A stretch of 64,000 bases of DNA from Variovorax beijingensis (GTDB lineage: Bacteria; Pseudomonadota; Gammaproteobacteria; Burkholderiales; Burkholderiaceae_C): positions 1-64,000 of the forward strand of contig NZ_RXFQ01000011.1 in the NCBI RefSeq assembly GCF_003951285.1. The letters are read 5' to 3'. The translations under genes and the position numbers were made by a program. This document shows positions 34,143 through 42,852 of the stretch, piece after piece. The notes beneath the pieces are model-generated. The model did no database searches, had not been told where the DNA came from, and saw only the letters and a list, made by a program, of their open reading frames with translations. How positions within the stretch are numbered: the first letter of the stretch is position 1; each line of letters begins with the position of its first letter.

Positions 34143-35156
34143 ATGAGCGCAACTTTCACCACCACCACCCGCGGAATCACCCGCCGCGCCCTGCACTGCG
34201 GCATTGCCTCGCTGGCGCTCGCGGCCACCACCACGGCCGCCTGGGCGCAGGCCTATCCGAGCAAGCCGATCCGCATGGTGGTGCCCTTTGCCGCGGGCGG
34301 CGCCACCGACGTGCTGGCCCGCGTGGTGGGCGAGAAGATGGCGGCGGGCCTGGGCCAGCCCGTGATCATCGACAACAAGCCCGGCGCCGCCGGCATCATC
34401 GGCACCGACGCGGTGGCCAAGGCACCGGCCGACGGCTACACCCTGGTGCTGGCGCTGAGCAATTCGCTGCTCACCAACCAGTTCCTCTACCAGAAGCTGC
34501 CCTACGACACGCAGCGCGACCTCACACTGGTCTACCAGATCGCCACCGCGCCGCTGGTGCTGGTGGTGCACCCCAGCGTGCCGGTGAAGAGCGGGCCCGA
34601 GCTCCTGAAGTACGTGGCCGCCAACAAGGGCAAGGTGGCCTACGGCTCGTACGGCGTGGGCGCCTATCCGCACCTGGCCGGCGCGCACATGAGCCTCACG
34701 CAGAAGGCCGAGATGAACCACGTCGCCTACAAGGGCGAGGCGCCGATGCTGCAGGACCTGATCGGCGGCCAGATCCAGATGGCCTTTGCCAGCGCGCTGG
34801 TGGCCAAGCCCCACATCGAGGCGGGCAAGCTCAAGGCCATCGGCGTGAGCGGCGAACGCCGCATGGCCACGCTCGCCAACGTGCCCACGCTGGCCGAGCA
34901 GGGCCTGGACGACGAGGCCTACCGCGTGGCCGGCTGGCTCGCCGTTGCCATGCCGGCCGGCACGCCCAAGCCGATCGTGCAGCGCATCGCCGAAGAGGTG
35001 GGCAAGGCCACGCGCCAACCCGACGTGCAGGCGCGCGTGGCGGCGATGGGCTTCGACCTGAAGGAGAGCTCGCCCGAGGCCTTTGCCGCCGTCTACAAGA
35101 AGGAAAGCCCGGTCTGGGAGCGCCTGATCAAGGATTCGGGCGCCAAGCTCGAGTAG
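34143..35156 (+). CDS. Bug/TctC-family binding protein (second in the cluster)
   Basis: A 337-residue periplasmic binding protein. The leader ends at AWAQ|AYPSKPI, about residue 36, and contains RR (GITRRALHCGIASLALA), which might be read by Tat. Domain markers: VVPFAAGGATDVLARVVG, IIDNKPGAAGIIGTDAVA, MNHVAYKGEAPMLQDLIGGQ. It differs substantially from the other Bug protein of the cluster at 31094, so the two are unlikely to be a recent duplication and may bind different compounds. Confidence 0.9.
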   Translation: MSATFTTTTRGITRRALHCGIASLALAATTTAAWAQAYPSKPIRMVVPFAAGGATDVLARVVGEKMAAGLGQPVIIDNKPGAAGIIGTDAVAKAPADGYTLVLALSNSLLTNQFLYQKLPYDTQRDLTLVYQIATAPLVLVVHPSVPVKSGPELLKYVAANKGKVAYGSYGVGAYPHLAGAHMSLTQKAEMNHVAYKGEAPMLQDLIGGQIQMAFASALVAKPHIEAGKLKAIGVSGERRMATLANVPTLAEQGLDDEAYRVAGWLAVAMPAGTPKPIVQRIAEEVGKATRQPDVQARVAAMGFDLKESSPEAFAAVYKKESPVWERLIKDSGAKLE

Positions 35157-35228
35157 CCCGCGTCGAGAGGGCCGGGAGGGGCGCGCAACGGGACCGCAGC
35201 TTAGGAAAACCCCGATGAACGAATGGAC

Positions 35229-35250
35229 ATGGATCGCTACCATCCATAGC
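35229..35250. repeat. Small hairpin upstream of dctQ
   Basis: ATGGAT (35229-35234) pairs with ATCCAT (35242-35247), and within the same bases GCTA..TAGC (35236-35250) offers a competing stem. It belongs to the GCTA..TAGC set seen after cysK and near 51.5 kb. Located 21 bases before the dctQ start. No U-tract. Confidence 0.4.
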
Positions 35251-35270
35251 TGCTTTCCCCCTCCCCCTCG

Positions 35271-35855
35271 ATGACCACTCCCAACGAGTCCGGCCCTCTG
35301 CTGGACGCCGCCAGCCCCCTTCCCCCAGACACCGAAGCCGCCGACGAGCCCACCCGGGTGCCGCTCGCCATCGAGGACTGGCTCACCGTCATCATCATGG
35401 GCGCGCTGGCGCTCATCACCTTTGCCAACGTGCTGGTGCGCTACTTCACCGACTCTTCGTTCGCGTGGACCGAAGAGTTCTCGGTCTTCCTGATGATCAT
35501 GCTGGCGCTGGTGGCCGGTTCGGCCGCGGTGGCGCGCGACCGCCACATCCGCATCGAATATTTTTCCGAAAGCGGCTCCATGGCGCGGCGCAAGCGGCTC
35601 GCGCAGTTCGGCGCGCTCATGATCGCCATCCTGTTCACGCTGATCGGCGCGCTCAGCATCCGCATGGTGTGGGACGACTACCGCTTCGACGAGACCACGC
35701 CGGGCATCGGCCTGCCGGCGTGGTGGTATTCGATCTGGCTGCCGGTCGTGTCGTTCGCCATCGCGCTGCGCGCCGTGGGCCTCATGATCCGCCGCGGCCG
35801 CAAGGATTACGGCGGCAACAACGCGAACCGGACCGGCAAGGGCGACGCATCGTGA
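35271..35855 (+). CDS. dctQ: TRAP transporter small permease (DctQ type)
   Basis: A 194-residue inner-membrane protein with four predicted membrane helices. The first is LTVIIMGALALITFANVLVRY, and SFAWTEEFSVFLMIMLALVAGSAAVARDRHIRIEYF carries the DctQ signature (WTEE...RDxHI). An Asp/Glu-rich cytoplasmic N-terminus of about 30 residues precedes the first helix. The stop overlaps the GTG start of dctM. Together with dctM and dctP it forms a sodium-driven uptake system for a carboxylate. Confidence 0.92.
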   Translation: MTTPNESGPLLDAASPLPPDTEAADEPTRVPLAIEDWLTVIIMGALALITFANVLVRYFTDSSFAWTEEFSVFLMIMLALVAGSAAVARDRHIRIEYFSESGSMARRKRLAQFGALMIAILFTLIGALSIRMVWDDYRFDETTPGIGLPAWWYSIWLPVVSFAIALRAVGLMIRRGRKDYGGNNANRTGKGDAS

Positions 35856-37150
35856 TCCCCACCCTGCTCTTCGTCGCCTTCGTCGCGATGATGCTGGTGG
35901 GCGTGCCCATCGGCGCCGCGCTGGGCCTGGCCGGCGCCGCCTGCATCGCGCTGGCCAACAGCGACGCCCAGTGGTTCGGCCTGCTGGCCGTGCCGCAGAA
36001 CTTCTATGCCGGCCTCGGCAAGTACCCGCTGCTGGCCATTCCGATGTTCGTGCTGGTGGGCTCCATCTTCGACCGCTCGGGCGTGGCGCTGCGGCTCGTG
36101 AACTTTGCGGTTGCCATCGTCGGGCGCGGGCCCGGCATGCTGCCGCTGGTGGCGATTGCGGTGGCGATGTTCCTCGGCGGCATCTCGGGCTCGGGACCGG
36201 CCAATGCCGCCGCCGTGGGCGCGGTGATGATCGCGGCCATGTCGCGCGCAGGCTACCCGGCTGCCTTCTCGGCCAGCGTGGTGGGCGCCGCGGCGGCCAC
36301 CGACATCCTGATTCCGCCTTCGGTCGCGTTCATCGTCTACTCGGTGCTGGTGCCCGGCGCCTCGGTGCCTGCGCTGTTCGCGGCCGGCATGGTCCCGGGC
36401 GTGATGGCCGGCCTGGCGCTGATGATCCCGGCCGTGCTGCTGGCCCGCCAGCACAAGATGGGCGCGCTCGAAGCGACGCTGCCGCGCCCGCCGTTCTGGA
36501 AGAGCCTGCGCGAAGCGATCTGGGGCCTGGCGGCGCCGGTGCTCATCCTGGGCGGCATGCGCGCGGGCTGGTTCACACCGACCGAGGCCGCGGTGGTTGC
36601 GGTGTTCTACGGCCTGTTCGTGGGCATGTGCGTGCACCGGACGATCAAGGTGCGCGACCTGTTCGTCATATTGCGCGAATCGGGCGAGCTCTCGGCCGTG
36701 ATCCTGCTGGTGGTGTCGCTCGCGGGTATCTTCGCGTACTCGCTTTCCACGCTCGGCATCATCGACCCGGTGACGCGCGCCATCGTGAATTCGGGCCTGG
36801 GCGAATACGGCATCCTGGCGCTCTTGATCCTGCTGCTCATCACGGTGGGCATGTTCCTGGACGGCGTGTCGATCTTCCTGATCTTCGTGCCGCTCCTGCT
36901 GCCCATCGTTCAGTACTACAAGTGGGACCCGGTGTGGTTCGGGGTGATCCTCACGCTCAAGGTGGCGCTCGGCCAGTTCACGCCGCCGCTCGCGGTCAAC
37001 CTGATGGTGTCCTGCCGCATCGCCAAGGTGCGGATGGAAGAGACCGTTCAGTGGGTCGGCTGGATGCTGTTCTCGATGTTCCTGGTGATGGTGCTGGTGA
37101 TCGCGTTTCCTGAACTCGCCTTGTGGCTTCCGAGGAAGCTGGGGTACTGA
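35852..37150 (+). CDS. dctM: TRAP transporter large permease (DctM type)
   Basis: A 432-residue membrane protein with about 12 helices. Family signatures: LLAIPMFVLVGSIFDRSGVA, MFLGGISGSGPANAAAVGAV, ATDILIPPSVAFIVYSVL, and GMFLDGVSIFLIFVPLLLP. The start is GTG 35852, which overlaps the dctQ stop (GTGA); no ATG lies nearby. It carries the transport channel. The gap to dctP (207 bases) is unusually long for this operon and holds hairpin repeat copy 2. Confidence 0.92.
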   Translation: MIPTLLFVAFVAMMLVGVPIGAALGLAGAACIALANSDAQWFGLLAVPQNFYAGLGKYPLLAIPMFVLVGSIFDRSGVALRLVNFAVAIVGRGPGMLPLVAIAVAMFLGGISGSGPANAAAVGAVMIAAMSRAGYPAAFSASVVGAAAATDILIPPSVAFIVYSVLVPGASVPALFAAGMVPGVMAGLALMIPAVLLARQHKMGALEATLPRPPFWKSLREAIWGLAAPVLILGGMRAGWFTPTEAAVVAVFYGLFVGMCVHRTIKVRDLFVILRESGELSAVILLVVSLAGIFAYSLSTLGIIDPVTRAIVNSGLGEYGILALLILLLITVGMFLDGVSIFLIFVPLLLPIVQYYKWDPVWFGVILTLKVALGQFTPPLAVNLMVSCRIAKVRMEETVQWVGWMLFSMFLVMVLVIAFPELALWLPRKLGY

Positions 37151-37193
37151 AATGCGACGCTGCTTCTGCTTGCGCCGCGTTGTGTTCAAGGCT

Positions 37194-37276
37194 TGTTGTT
37201 CAGGGCGCGCTCCCGCCGACGGGGGACATTCGCGGAGGGGAGTACCCGGTGATCTGTGCACGCGCCCTGAACAACA
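37194..37276 (+). repeat. Intercistronic hairpin element, copy 2
   Basis: The most perfect copy: ends of 16 bases, TGTTGTTCAGGGCGCG (37194-37209) and its exact complement (37261-37276), enclosing 51 bases with GCTCCCGCCGACGGGGGAC and GGAGGGGAGTACCCGGTG. It lies between dctM and dctP in the sense orientation, 81 bases before the dctP start. Similar flanking bases upstream (GCGTTGT, GTTC) suggest the unit may extend to about 100 bases in copies 1 and 2. Confidence 0.92.
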
Positions 37277-37357
37277 GCGCCAAGAACACCCCATCCCAGT
37301 ACCGTTCCCCAAAAACATCCATCGCTTAGTTGTGTTCAGAAAACAAGGAGACCTCTC

Positions 37358-38395
37358 ATGAAATTCCGCCGCACCCTGCTCGGCCTTGCCGCCGCAGCAA
37401 CCGCCCTGGGCATGTTCTCGACCGGCGCCATGGCGCAGGCCGCCTACAAGCCCGAATACAAGATGTCCCTCGTGCTCGGCCCGCCCACACCCTGGGGCCA
37501 GGCCGGAAAAATCTGGGCCGACCTCGTCAAGGAGCGCACCCAGGGCCGCATCAACATCAAGCTGTACCCCGGCGTGTCCCTCATCCAGGGCGACCAGACC
37601 CGCGAGTTCAGCGCGCTGCGCCAGGGCGTGATCGACATGGCCGTGGGCTCGACCATCAACTGGTCGCCGCAGGTCAAGCAGCTCAACCTGTTCTCCATGC
37701 CCTTCCTGATGCCCGACTATGCGGCCATCGATGCCCTCACCCAGGGCGAGGTAGGCAAGGACATGTTCAAGACCCTCGACAAGGCCGGCGTCGTGCCGCT
37801 CGCCTGGGGCGAGAACGGCTACCGCGAGATCACCAACTCGAAGAAGCCGATCAAGTCGCCCGCCGACCTCAAGGGCATGAAGATCCGCGTCGTCGGCTCG
37901 CCGATCTATTCCGACATGTTCACCGCGCTCGGCGCCAACCCCACGCAGATGAGCTGGGCCGACGCGCAGCCCGCGCTCGCCAGCGGCGCCGTGGACGGCC
38001 AGGAGAACCCGCTCTTCCTGTTCACCGTGCTCAAGATGCAGAACGTGGGCCAGAAGTTCGTGACCACCTGGGGCTACGTGGCCGACCCGCTGGTGTTCGT
38101 GGTCAACAAGGAAATCTGGGCCTCGTGGACGCCGGCCGACCAGGCCATCGTGCGCCAGGCCGCCGTCGACGCCGGCAAGCAGGAAATCGCGCTCGCGCGC
38201 AAGGGCCTGGTGGAAGCCGACAAGCCGGTGCTCAAGGATATTGCCGCCATGGGCGTCACCGTGACCCAGCTCACGCCCGCCGAGCGCGACGCCTTCGTGA
38301 AGGCCACGCGGCCGGTGTACGACAAGTGGAAGTCGACCGTGGGCGCGGACCTCGTGGCCAAGGCCGAGAAGGCCATCGCGGCGCGCCAGAAGTAA
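37358..38395 (+). CDS. dctP: TRAP transporter substrate-binding protein (DctP type)
   Basis: A 345-residue periplasmic protein. Signal peptide MKFRRTLLGLAAAATALGMF... ending AMAQ|AAYKPEY near residue 28. DctP signatures: GPPTPWGQAGKIWADLVKER, IKLYPGVSLIQGDQTREF, LKGMKIRVVGSPIYSDMFTALGANPTQM over about residues 170-200, with the conserved Arg (KIRVVGS) that binds a ligand carboxylate, and VDGQENPLFLF. The AAGGAG site at 37345-37350 is strong. The separate leader with hairpin repeat may allow higher expression than the permeases. Confidence 0.93.
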   Translation: MKFRRTLLGLAAAATALGMFSTGAMAQAAYKPEYKMSLVLGPPTPWGQAGKIWADLVKERTQGRINIKLYPGVSLIQGDQTREFSALRQGVIDMAVGSTINWSPQVKQLNLFSMPFLMPDYAAIDALTQGEVGKDMFKTLDKAGVVPLAWGENGYREITNSKKPIKSPADLKGMKIRVVGSPIYSDMFTALGANPTQMSWADAQPALASGAVDGQENPLFLFTVLKMQNVGQKFVTTWGYVADPLVFVVNKEIWASWTPADQAIVRQAAVDAGKQEIALARKGLVEADKPVLKDIAAMGVTVTQLTPAERDAFVKATRPVYDKWKSTVGADLVAKAEKAIAARQK

Positions 38396-38441
38396 AGCTC
38401 GCATCCCCGTGGATCGGGGTGGAGGCCGCGACAATGCGGCC

Positions 38442-39380
38442 ATGCACACCCTGATCATCGACACGGATCCCGGCGCGGACGACGTGATCGCGCTGCTGTT
38501 CGCCCTGGCGGCGCCCGAATCGCTCGCGGTCCAGGCGCTGACCACGGTGGCCGGCAACGTGCCGCTGGCCAAGACCTCGCGCAACGCGCGCCTCGCCTGC
38601 GAATGGGCCGGGCGGCCGGACATTCCGGTGTACGCGGGCGCCGAACGGCCGCTGCAGCGCGCGCCGATCTACGCGGCCAACATCCATGGCCGCGAAGGCA
38701 TCACGGGCGTGACGGTGCACGAGCCCGCCGTACCGCTGGCCGAAGGCCATGCGGTCGACTACCTGGTCCACACGCTGCGCGCCGCACCCGAAAAAAGCGT
38801 GACGCTCGCGATGCTCGGCCCGCAGACCAACCTGGCGCTCGCCCTCGAACAGGCGCCCGACATCGGCCGTGGCCTGCGCGAACTGGTGCTCATGGCCGGC
38901 GCGCACTTCAACGGCGGCAACATCACGCCCACGGCGGAGTTCAACGTGTTCGCGGATCCGCATGCGGCCGAGGCCGTGCTGAAGTGCGGCGTGCCGATCA
39001 CCATGCTGCCGCTCGACGTGACGCACAAGATCCTCACGAGCGACGAGCGCATCTCGCGGCTGCGCAGCCTCGGCAACAAGGCCGGCGCAATCGTCGCAGA
39101 CATCCTCGACGCCTACGCGCCGCAGGAGATGCAGCACTACGGCATGCCCGGCGGACCGGTGCATGACGCGACCGTCACGGCCTACCTGCTGCGGCCCTCG
39201 CTCTTCCAGGGCAAGCGCATCCATGTCGAGGTCGACAGCCGCGAAGGCATGGGCTTCGGCCAGACAGCGGCCGACTGGCACGGCAGCCTGCATCGCACAC
39301 CCAACGTGAACTGGATCGCCGATGGCGATGCGCAGGGCTTCTTCGACCTGCTGACGGAGCACATCGCGCGGCTGCCATAG
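38442..39380 (+). CDS. Inosine-uridine-preferring nucleoside hydrolase
   Basis: A 312-residue cytoplasmic enzyme hydrolysing the N-glycosidic bond of ribonucleosides. Calcium-binding motif DTDPGADDVIALLFAL at residues 7-22, then TLAMLGPQTNLALAL, LVLMAGAHFNGGNITPTAEFN, and GGPVHDATVTAYLLRP with the catalytic His/Asp. Base preference cannot be read from the sequence. It is 46 bases after dctP and before a strong terminator, so it may share the transcript, although its function does not fit the acyl-CoA pathway. Confidence 0.9.
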   Translation: MHTLIIDTDPGADDVIALLFALAAPESLAVQALTTVAGNVPLAKTSRNARLACEWAGRPDIPVYAGAERPLQRAPIYAANIHGREGITGVTVHEPAVPLAEGHAVDYLVHTLRAAPEKSVTLAMLGPQTNLALALEQAPDIGRGLRELVLMAGAHFNGGNITPTAEFNVFADPHAAEAVLKCGVPITMLPLDVTHKILTSDERISRLRSLGNKAGAIVADILDAYAPQEMQHYGMPGGPVHDATVTAYLLRPSLFQGKRIHVEVDSREGMGFGQTAADWHGSLHRTPNVNWIADGDAQGFFDLLTEHIARLP

Positions 39381-39397
39381 GCCCCGGACAAATAAGA

Positions 39398-39430
39398 AAG
39401 CCACGCTGCGAACAGCGTGGCTTTTGCTTT
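39398..39430. terminator. Bidirectional intrinsic terminator
   Basis: Perfect stem AAGCCACGCTG (39398-39408) / CAGCGTGGCTT (39413-39423) with tetraloop CGAA, followed by TTGCTTTTT and preceded by AATAAGAA. It ends the plus-strand nucleoside hydrolase transcript and the minus-strand glt operon. Confidence 0.92.
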
Positions 39431-39450
39431 TTGGTGCCGCAGCGAATCGA

Positions 39451-40200
<750 letters not shown>

Positions 40201-40226
40201 TTCTTTCTCCGGTTCAGCCCATTCAG

Positions 40227-40916
40227 CTAGCGAATGATGGCGATCTTCTTGTGGAGGCGCTTGACGAGCCACGACAAGGCATAGCACATGATGAAGTAGA
40301 CGACCGCCGCGAGCAGGTAGGCCTCGATCGGGCGGCCGAAGTTCTTGCCCGCGGTCTCGAAGCCCTTGAGCATGTCGTAGGCGCCGATGGCGTAGACCAG
40401 CGAGGTGTCCTGGAACAGGATGATGGTCTGCGTGAGCAGCACCGGCAGCATGTTGCGGAAGGCCTGCGGCAGCACCACGAGTCGCATGTTCTGGCCGTAG
40501 GTCATGCCGACCGCCTGGCCCGCATACACCTGGCCGCGCGGAATCGACTGGATGCCCGCGCGCATGATCTCGCTGAAGTAGGCCGCCTCGAAGGCGATGA
40601 AGGTGATCACGGCCGAGATTTCCGAGCGGTAGTTCGAGCCGACGGAACCGAAGGCCGCGTAGAACGAGGCCGGCACCAGCAGGAAGAACCACAGGATCAC
40701 CATCACCAGCGGAATGCTGCGCATGCCGTTGACGTAGATGGCGGCGGGCGCGTCGAGCCACTTCTTGCCCGACAGCCGCATCAGCGCCAGCACGGTGCCG
40801 AAGAGCACGCCGCCGATGGTGGCCACGATCGTCAGCATGATGCTGAAGTAGAAGCCCTTGACGACGAAGTTGCTGATGACTTCCCAGTTGTAGAACGACA
40901 GGTCGAGATTCATCAT
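40227..40916 (-). CDS. gltK: Glutamate/aspartate ABC transporter permease GltK
   Basis: A 229-residue HisM-type membrane permease. It has about five helices, the conserved NGMRSIPLVMVILWFFLLVP, and the EAA loop AYFSEIMRAGIQSIPRGQVYAGQAVGMTYGQNMR spread over residues 120-155. Starts with two Met codons at 40916-40911, one base after the gltJ stop, so translation is coupled. Forms the membrane channel with GltJ. Confidence 0.93.
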   Translation of the reverse strand: MMNLDLSFYNWEVISNFVVKGFYFSIMLTIVATIGGVLFGTVLALMRLSGKKWLDAPAAIYVNGMRSIPLVMVILWFFLLVPASFYAAFGSVGSNYRSEISAVITFIAFEAAYFSEIMRAGIQSIPRGQVYAGQAVGMTYGQNMRLVVLPQAFRNMLPVLLTQTIILFQDTSLVYAIGAYDMLKGFETAGKNFGRPIEAYLLAAVVYFIMCYALSWLVKRLHKKIAIIR

Positions 40917-40917
40917 G

Positions 40918-41649
40918 TCAGTGCCCCCCGCCGCCGCTGGCCGAGACGATGAAGCCCGGCACGCGCGTCTTCTTCTCGATGAAGGCCATGATGCGGTTGA
41001 TCGCAAAGGCCGAGATCACGTAGAGCCCCGTCACCGCCAGGTACACCTCGATGCCGCGCGAGGTTTCTTCCTGCGCCTGCATCGCGAACATCGTGAGCTC
41101 GGTCACCGACACGGCAAACGCCACCGACGAGTTCTTGAAGATGTTCATCGTCTCGCTCGTGAGCGGCGGAATGATGATGCGGTAGGCCATCGGCAGGATG
41201 ACGTAGCGGTAGTACTGCGGCGTGGTGAAGCCCACCGCCATGCCCGCATAGCGCTGGCCCTTGGGCAGCGCCTGGATGCCCGAGCGCACCTGCTCGGCAA
41301 TGCGTGCCGAGGTGAAGAAGCCCAGCGCCAGCACCACCAGCACGAAACTCGGCACGCCCTTCATGACCGGAATCATGGCCGGAATCACGTGGTACCAGAG
41401 GAAGATCTGCACCAGGAGCGGAATGTTGCGGAACAGCTCGACCCAGGCATTGCCCAGGCGTATGAGCCATGGACTGTCGGGCAAGGTGCGGATGATGCCG
41501 ATCAGCGAACCCAGCACCAGCGCGACAACGAGCGCCAGCAGGGCCACGGACACGGTCCAGCCCCATGCGGACAGCATCCACTCCCAGTAGGTCGGGTACT
41601 TCCCGCCCGGGTCTTGCAAGAAGACCTGCCAATCCCAGTTTGATCCCAT
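40918..41649 (-). CDS. gltJ: Glutamate/aspartate ABC transporter permease GltJ
   Basis: A 243-residue HisM-type permease. NAWVELFRNIPLLVQIFLWY and SARIAEQVRSGIQALPKGQRYAGMAVG are the permease signature and coupling loop. TSETMNIFKNSSVAFAVSVTELT is characteristic of GltJ. The N-terminus MGSNWDWQVFLQDP is polar and the C-terminus ends in a Gly-rich tail. Separated from gltI by 128 bases that contain a terminator hairpin, so the permease and ATPase genes are probably expressed at a lower level than the binding protein. Confidence 0.93.
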   Translation of the reverse strand: MGSNWDWQVFLQDPGGKYPTYWEWMLSAWGWTVSVALLALVVALVLGSLIGIIRTLPDSPWLIRLGNAWVELFRNIPLLVQIFLWYHVIPAMIPVMKGVPSFVLVVLALGFFTSARIAEQVRSGIQALPKGQRYAGMAVGFTTPQYYRYVILPMAYRIIIPPLTSETMNIFKNSSVAFAVSVTELTMFAMQAQEETSRGIEVYLAVTGLYVISAFAINRIMAFIEKKTRVPGFIVSASGGGGH

Positions 41650-41730
41650 CGGGGACTCTCCTTCTTTCAGATTTCCAGACTGCTAGCTAGCTTGCAGAGG
41701 CCGTGCCCGCGCGCCGCATTTGCGAAAACA

Positions 41731-41756
41731 AACGCCCGCCGGGGGCGGCGGGCGTT
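41731..41756 (-). terminator. Intercistronic terminator/attenuator between gltI and gltJ
   Basis: A 10-bp stem AACGCCCGCC / GGCGGGCGTT with a 6-base G-rich loop. Reading the minus strand it is followed by TGTTTTCG, a short U-tract. It lies 21 bases after the gltI stop and before gltJ, the position where partial termination or RNA stabilisation keeps binding protein in excess of permease. Confidence 0.8.
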
Positions 41757-41777
41757 GCGCAGATGACCTTGCCGTGT

Positions 41778-42680
41778 TTACTTCTTGGCGGCGTAGTCTT
41801 CCATCGGCTTGTCGTTCGGGTTGGCCCAGGCGGCCTTCGTGGCTTCGGACAGCGGCAGGTTCACCGTGACGTTTGCCGGCGGGATCGGCTTCAGGAACCA
41901 CTTGTCCCAGAGCTTGGCGAGCTCGCCGTTCTTGATCTGGGCCTTGATGCTGTCGTCCACCACCTTCTTGAAGGCGGGGTCGTCCTTGCGGATCATGATG
42001 GCGATGGGCTCGACGCTGAGCACTTCGCCGACGATCTTGAAGTCGGCGGGCGCCTTCGACTTGGCGATGTTCGAGGCCAGGATGGAGCCGTCCATCACGA
42101 AGGCGTCGGCGCGGCCCGATTCGAGCAGCAGGAAGCTGTCGGAATGGTCCTTGCCATAGAGTTCCTTGAAGTCGATGCCGCCGGCGCGCTCGTTCTTGCG
42201 CAGGGTCTGCACCGAGGTGGTGCCGGTGGTGGTGGCCACGGTCTTGCCGTTCAGGTCCTTGATGCCGTTGATGCCCGAGTTGGCCTTGACCGCGATGCGC
42301 ACTTCTTCCACGTAGGTGGTCACGGCGAAGGAAACGTCCTTCTGGCGCGTGGCGTTGTTGGTGGTGGAGCCGCACTCGAGGTCGACGGTGCCGTTCTGCA
42401 CCAGGGGCACGCGGTTCTGCGAGGTGACGGGCTGGTACTTGGTTTCCAGCTTGGCAAGGCCCAGGTGCTTTTGGATGTCCTTGATGATGTTGGCGCAGAC
42501 GTCGTAATGGAAACCGGTGTACTGGCCGTTGCCCAGCGTGTACGAGAGGCCGGAAGATTCCCGCACCCCTTCGGTGATGCTGCCCGAGGCCTTGATCTTG
42601 GCCAGGGTGTCATTGGCCTGTGCAAAAGCGCCGCCGGCAGCCAGGGCTGCGATTGCCAATGCCAATACTTGCTTGTTCAT
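41778..42680 (-). CDS. gltI: Glutamate/aspartate ABC transporter substrate-binding protein
   Basis: A 300-residue periplasmic binding protein. Signal peptide MNKQVLALAIAALAAGGAFA|QAND (cleavage near residue 20). It matches E. coli GltI in order: TSQNRVPLVQNGTVDLECGS then TTNNATRQKDVSFA, DHSDSFLLLESGRADAFVMD, and IRKDDPAFKKVVDDSI with KWFLKPIPPANVTVNLPLSE at the end. First gene of the gltIJKL operon and only 172 bases from the end of aspA on the same strand, which fits uptake followed by deamination of aspartate. Confidence 0.94.
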   Translation of the reverse strand: MNKQVLALAIAALAAGGAFAQANDTLAKIKASGSITEGVRESSGLSYTLGNGQYTGFHYDVCANIIKDIQKHLGLAKLETKYQPVTSQNRVPLVQNGTVDLECGSTTNNATRQKDVSFAVTTYVEEVRIAVKANSGINGIKDLNGKTVATTTGTTSVQTLRKNERAGGIDFKELYGKDHSDSFLLLESGRADAFVMDGSILASNIAKSKAPADFKIVGEVLSVEPIAIMIRKDDPAFKKVVDDSIKAQIKNGELAKLWDKWFLKPIPPANVTVNLPLSEATKAAWANPNDKPMEDYAAKK

Positions 42681-42852
42681 ACGGAAAACTCCTGAGGTGA
42701 CTGGAAGATACAGATACAACGAAATTCTAGACATTCACGTGATGGGGAATACCCGGGCCAACCCGGTGCATTCTCGACGACGGCCACACCGGCCGCGCGC
42801 ATCCGGGCGCTGCCGTGGTGCAGGTGGACCCATTGGCATTGTCCGACTTTCA

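Noticed and set aside
29609..34234. A 1541-codon open frame on the minus strand
   Set aside because: It runs antisense to a set of well-recognised plus-strand genes. Its composition is the Arg/Ala/His-rich type expected from a GC-rich antisense shadow, with no family motif.
38400..38441. CCCCG-N5-CGGGG hairpin between dctP and the nucleoside hydrolase
   Set aside because: It is a short GC stem with no U-tract, and the neighbouring gene starts within a few bases; not distinguishable from chance at this base composition.
35807..38623. A 938-codon minus-strand frame crossing the TRAP genes and hairpin repeat copy 2
   Set aside because: It is antisense to the TRAP genes and reads through the hairpin repeat; no domain is recognisable.
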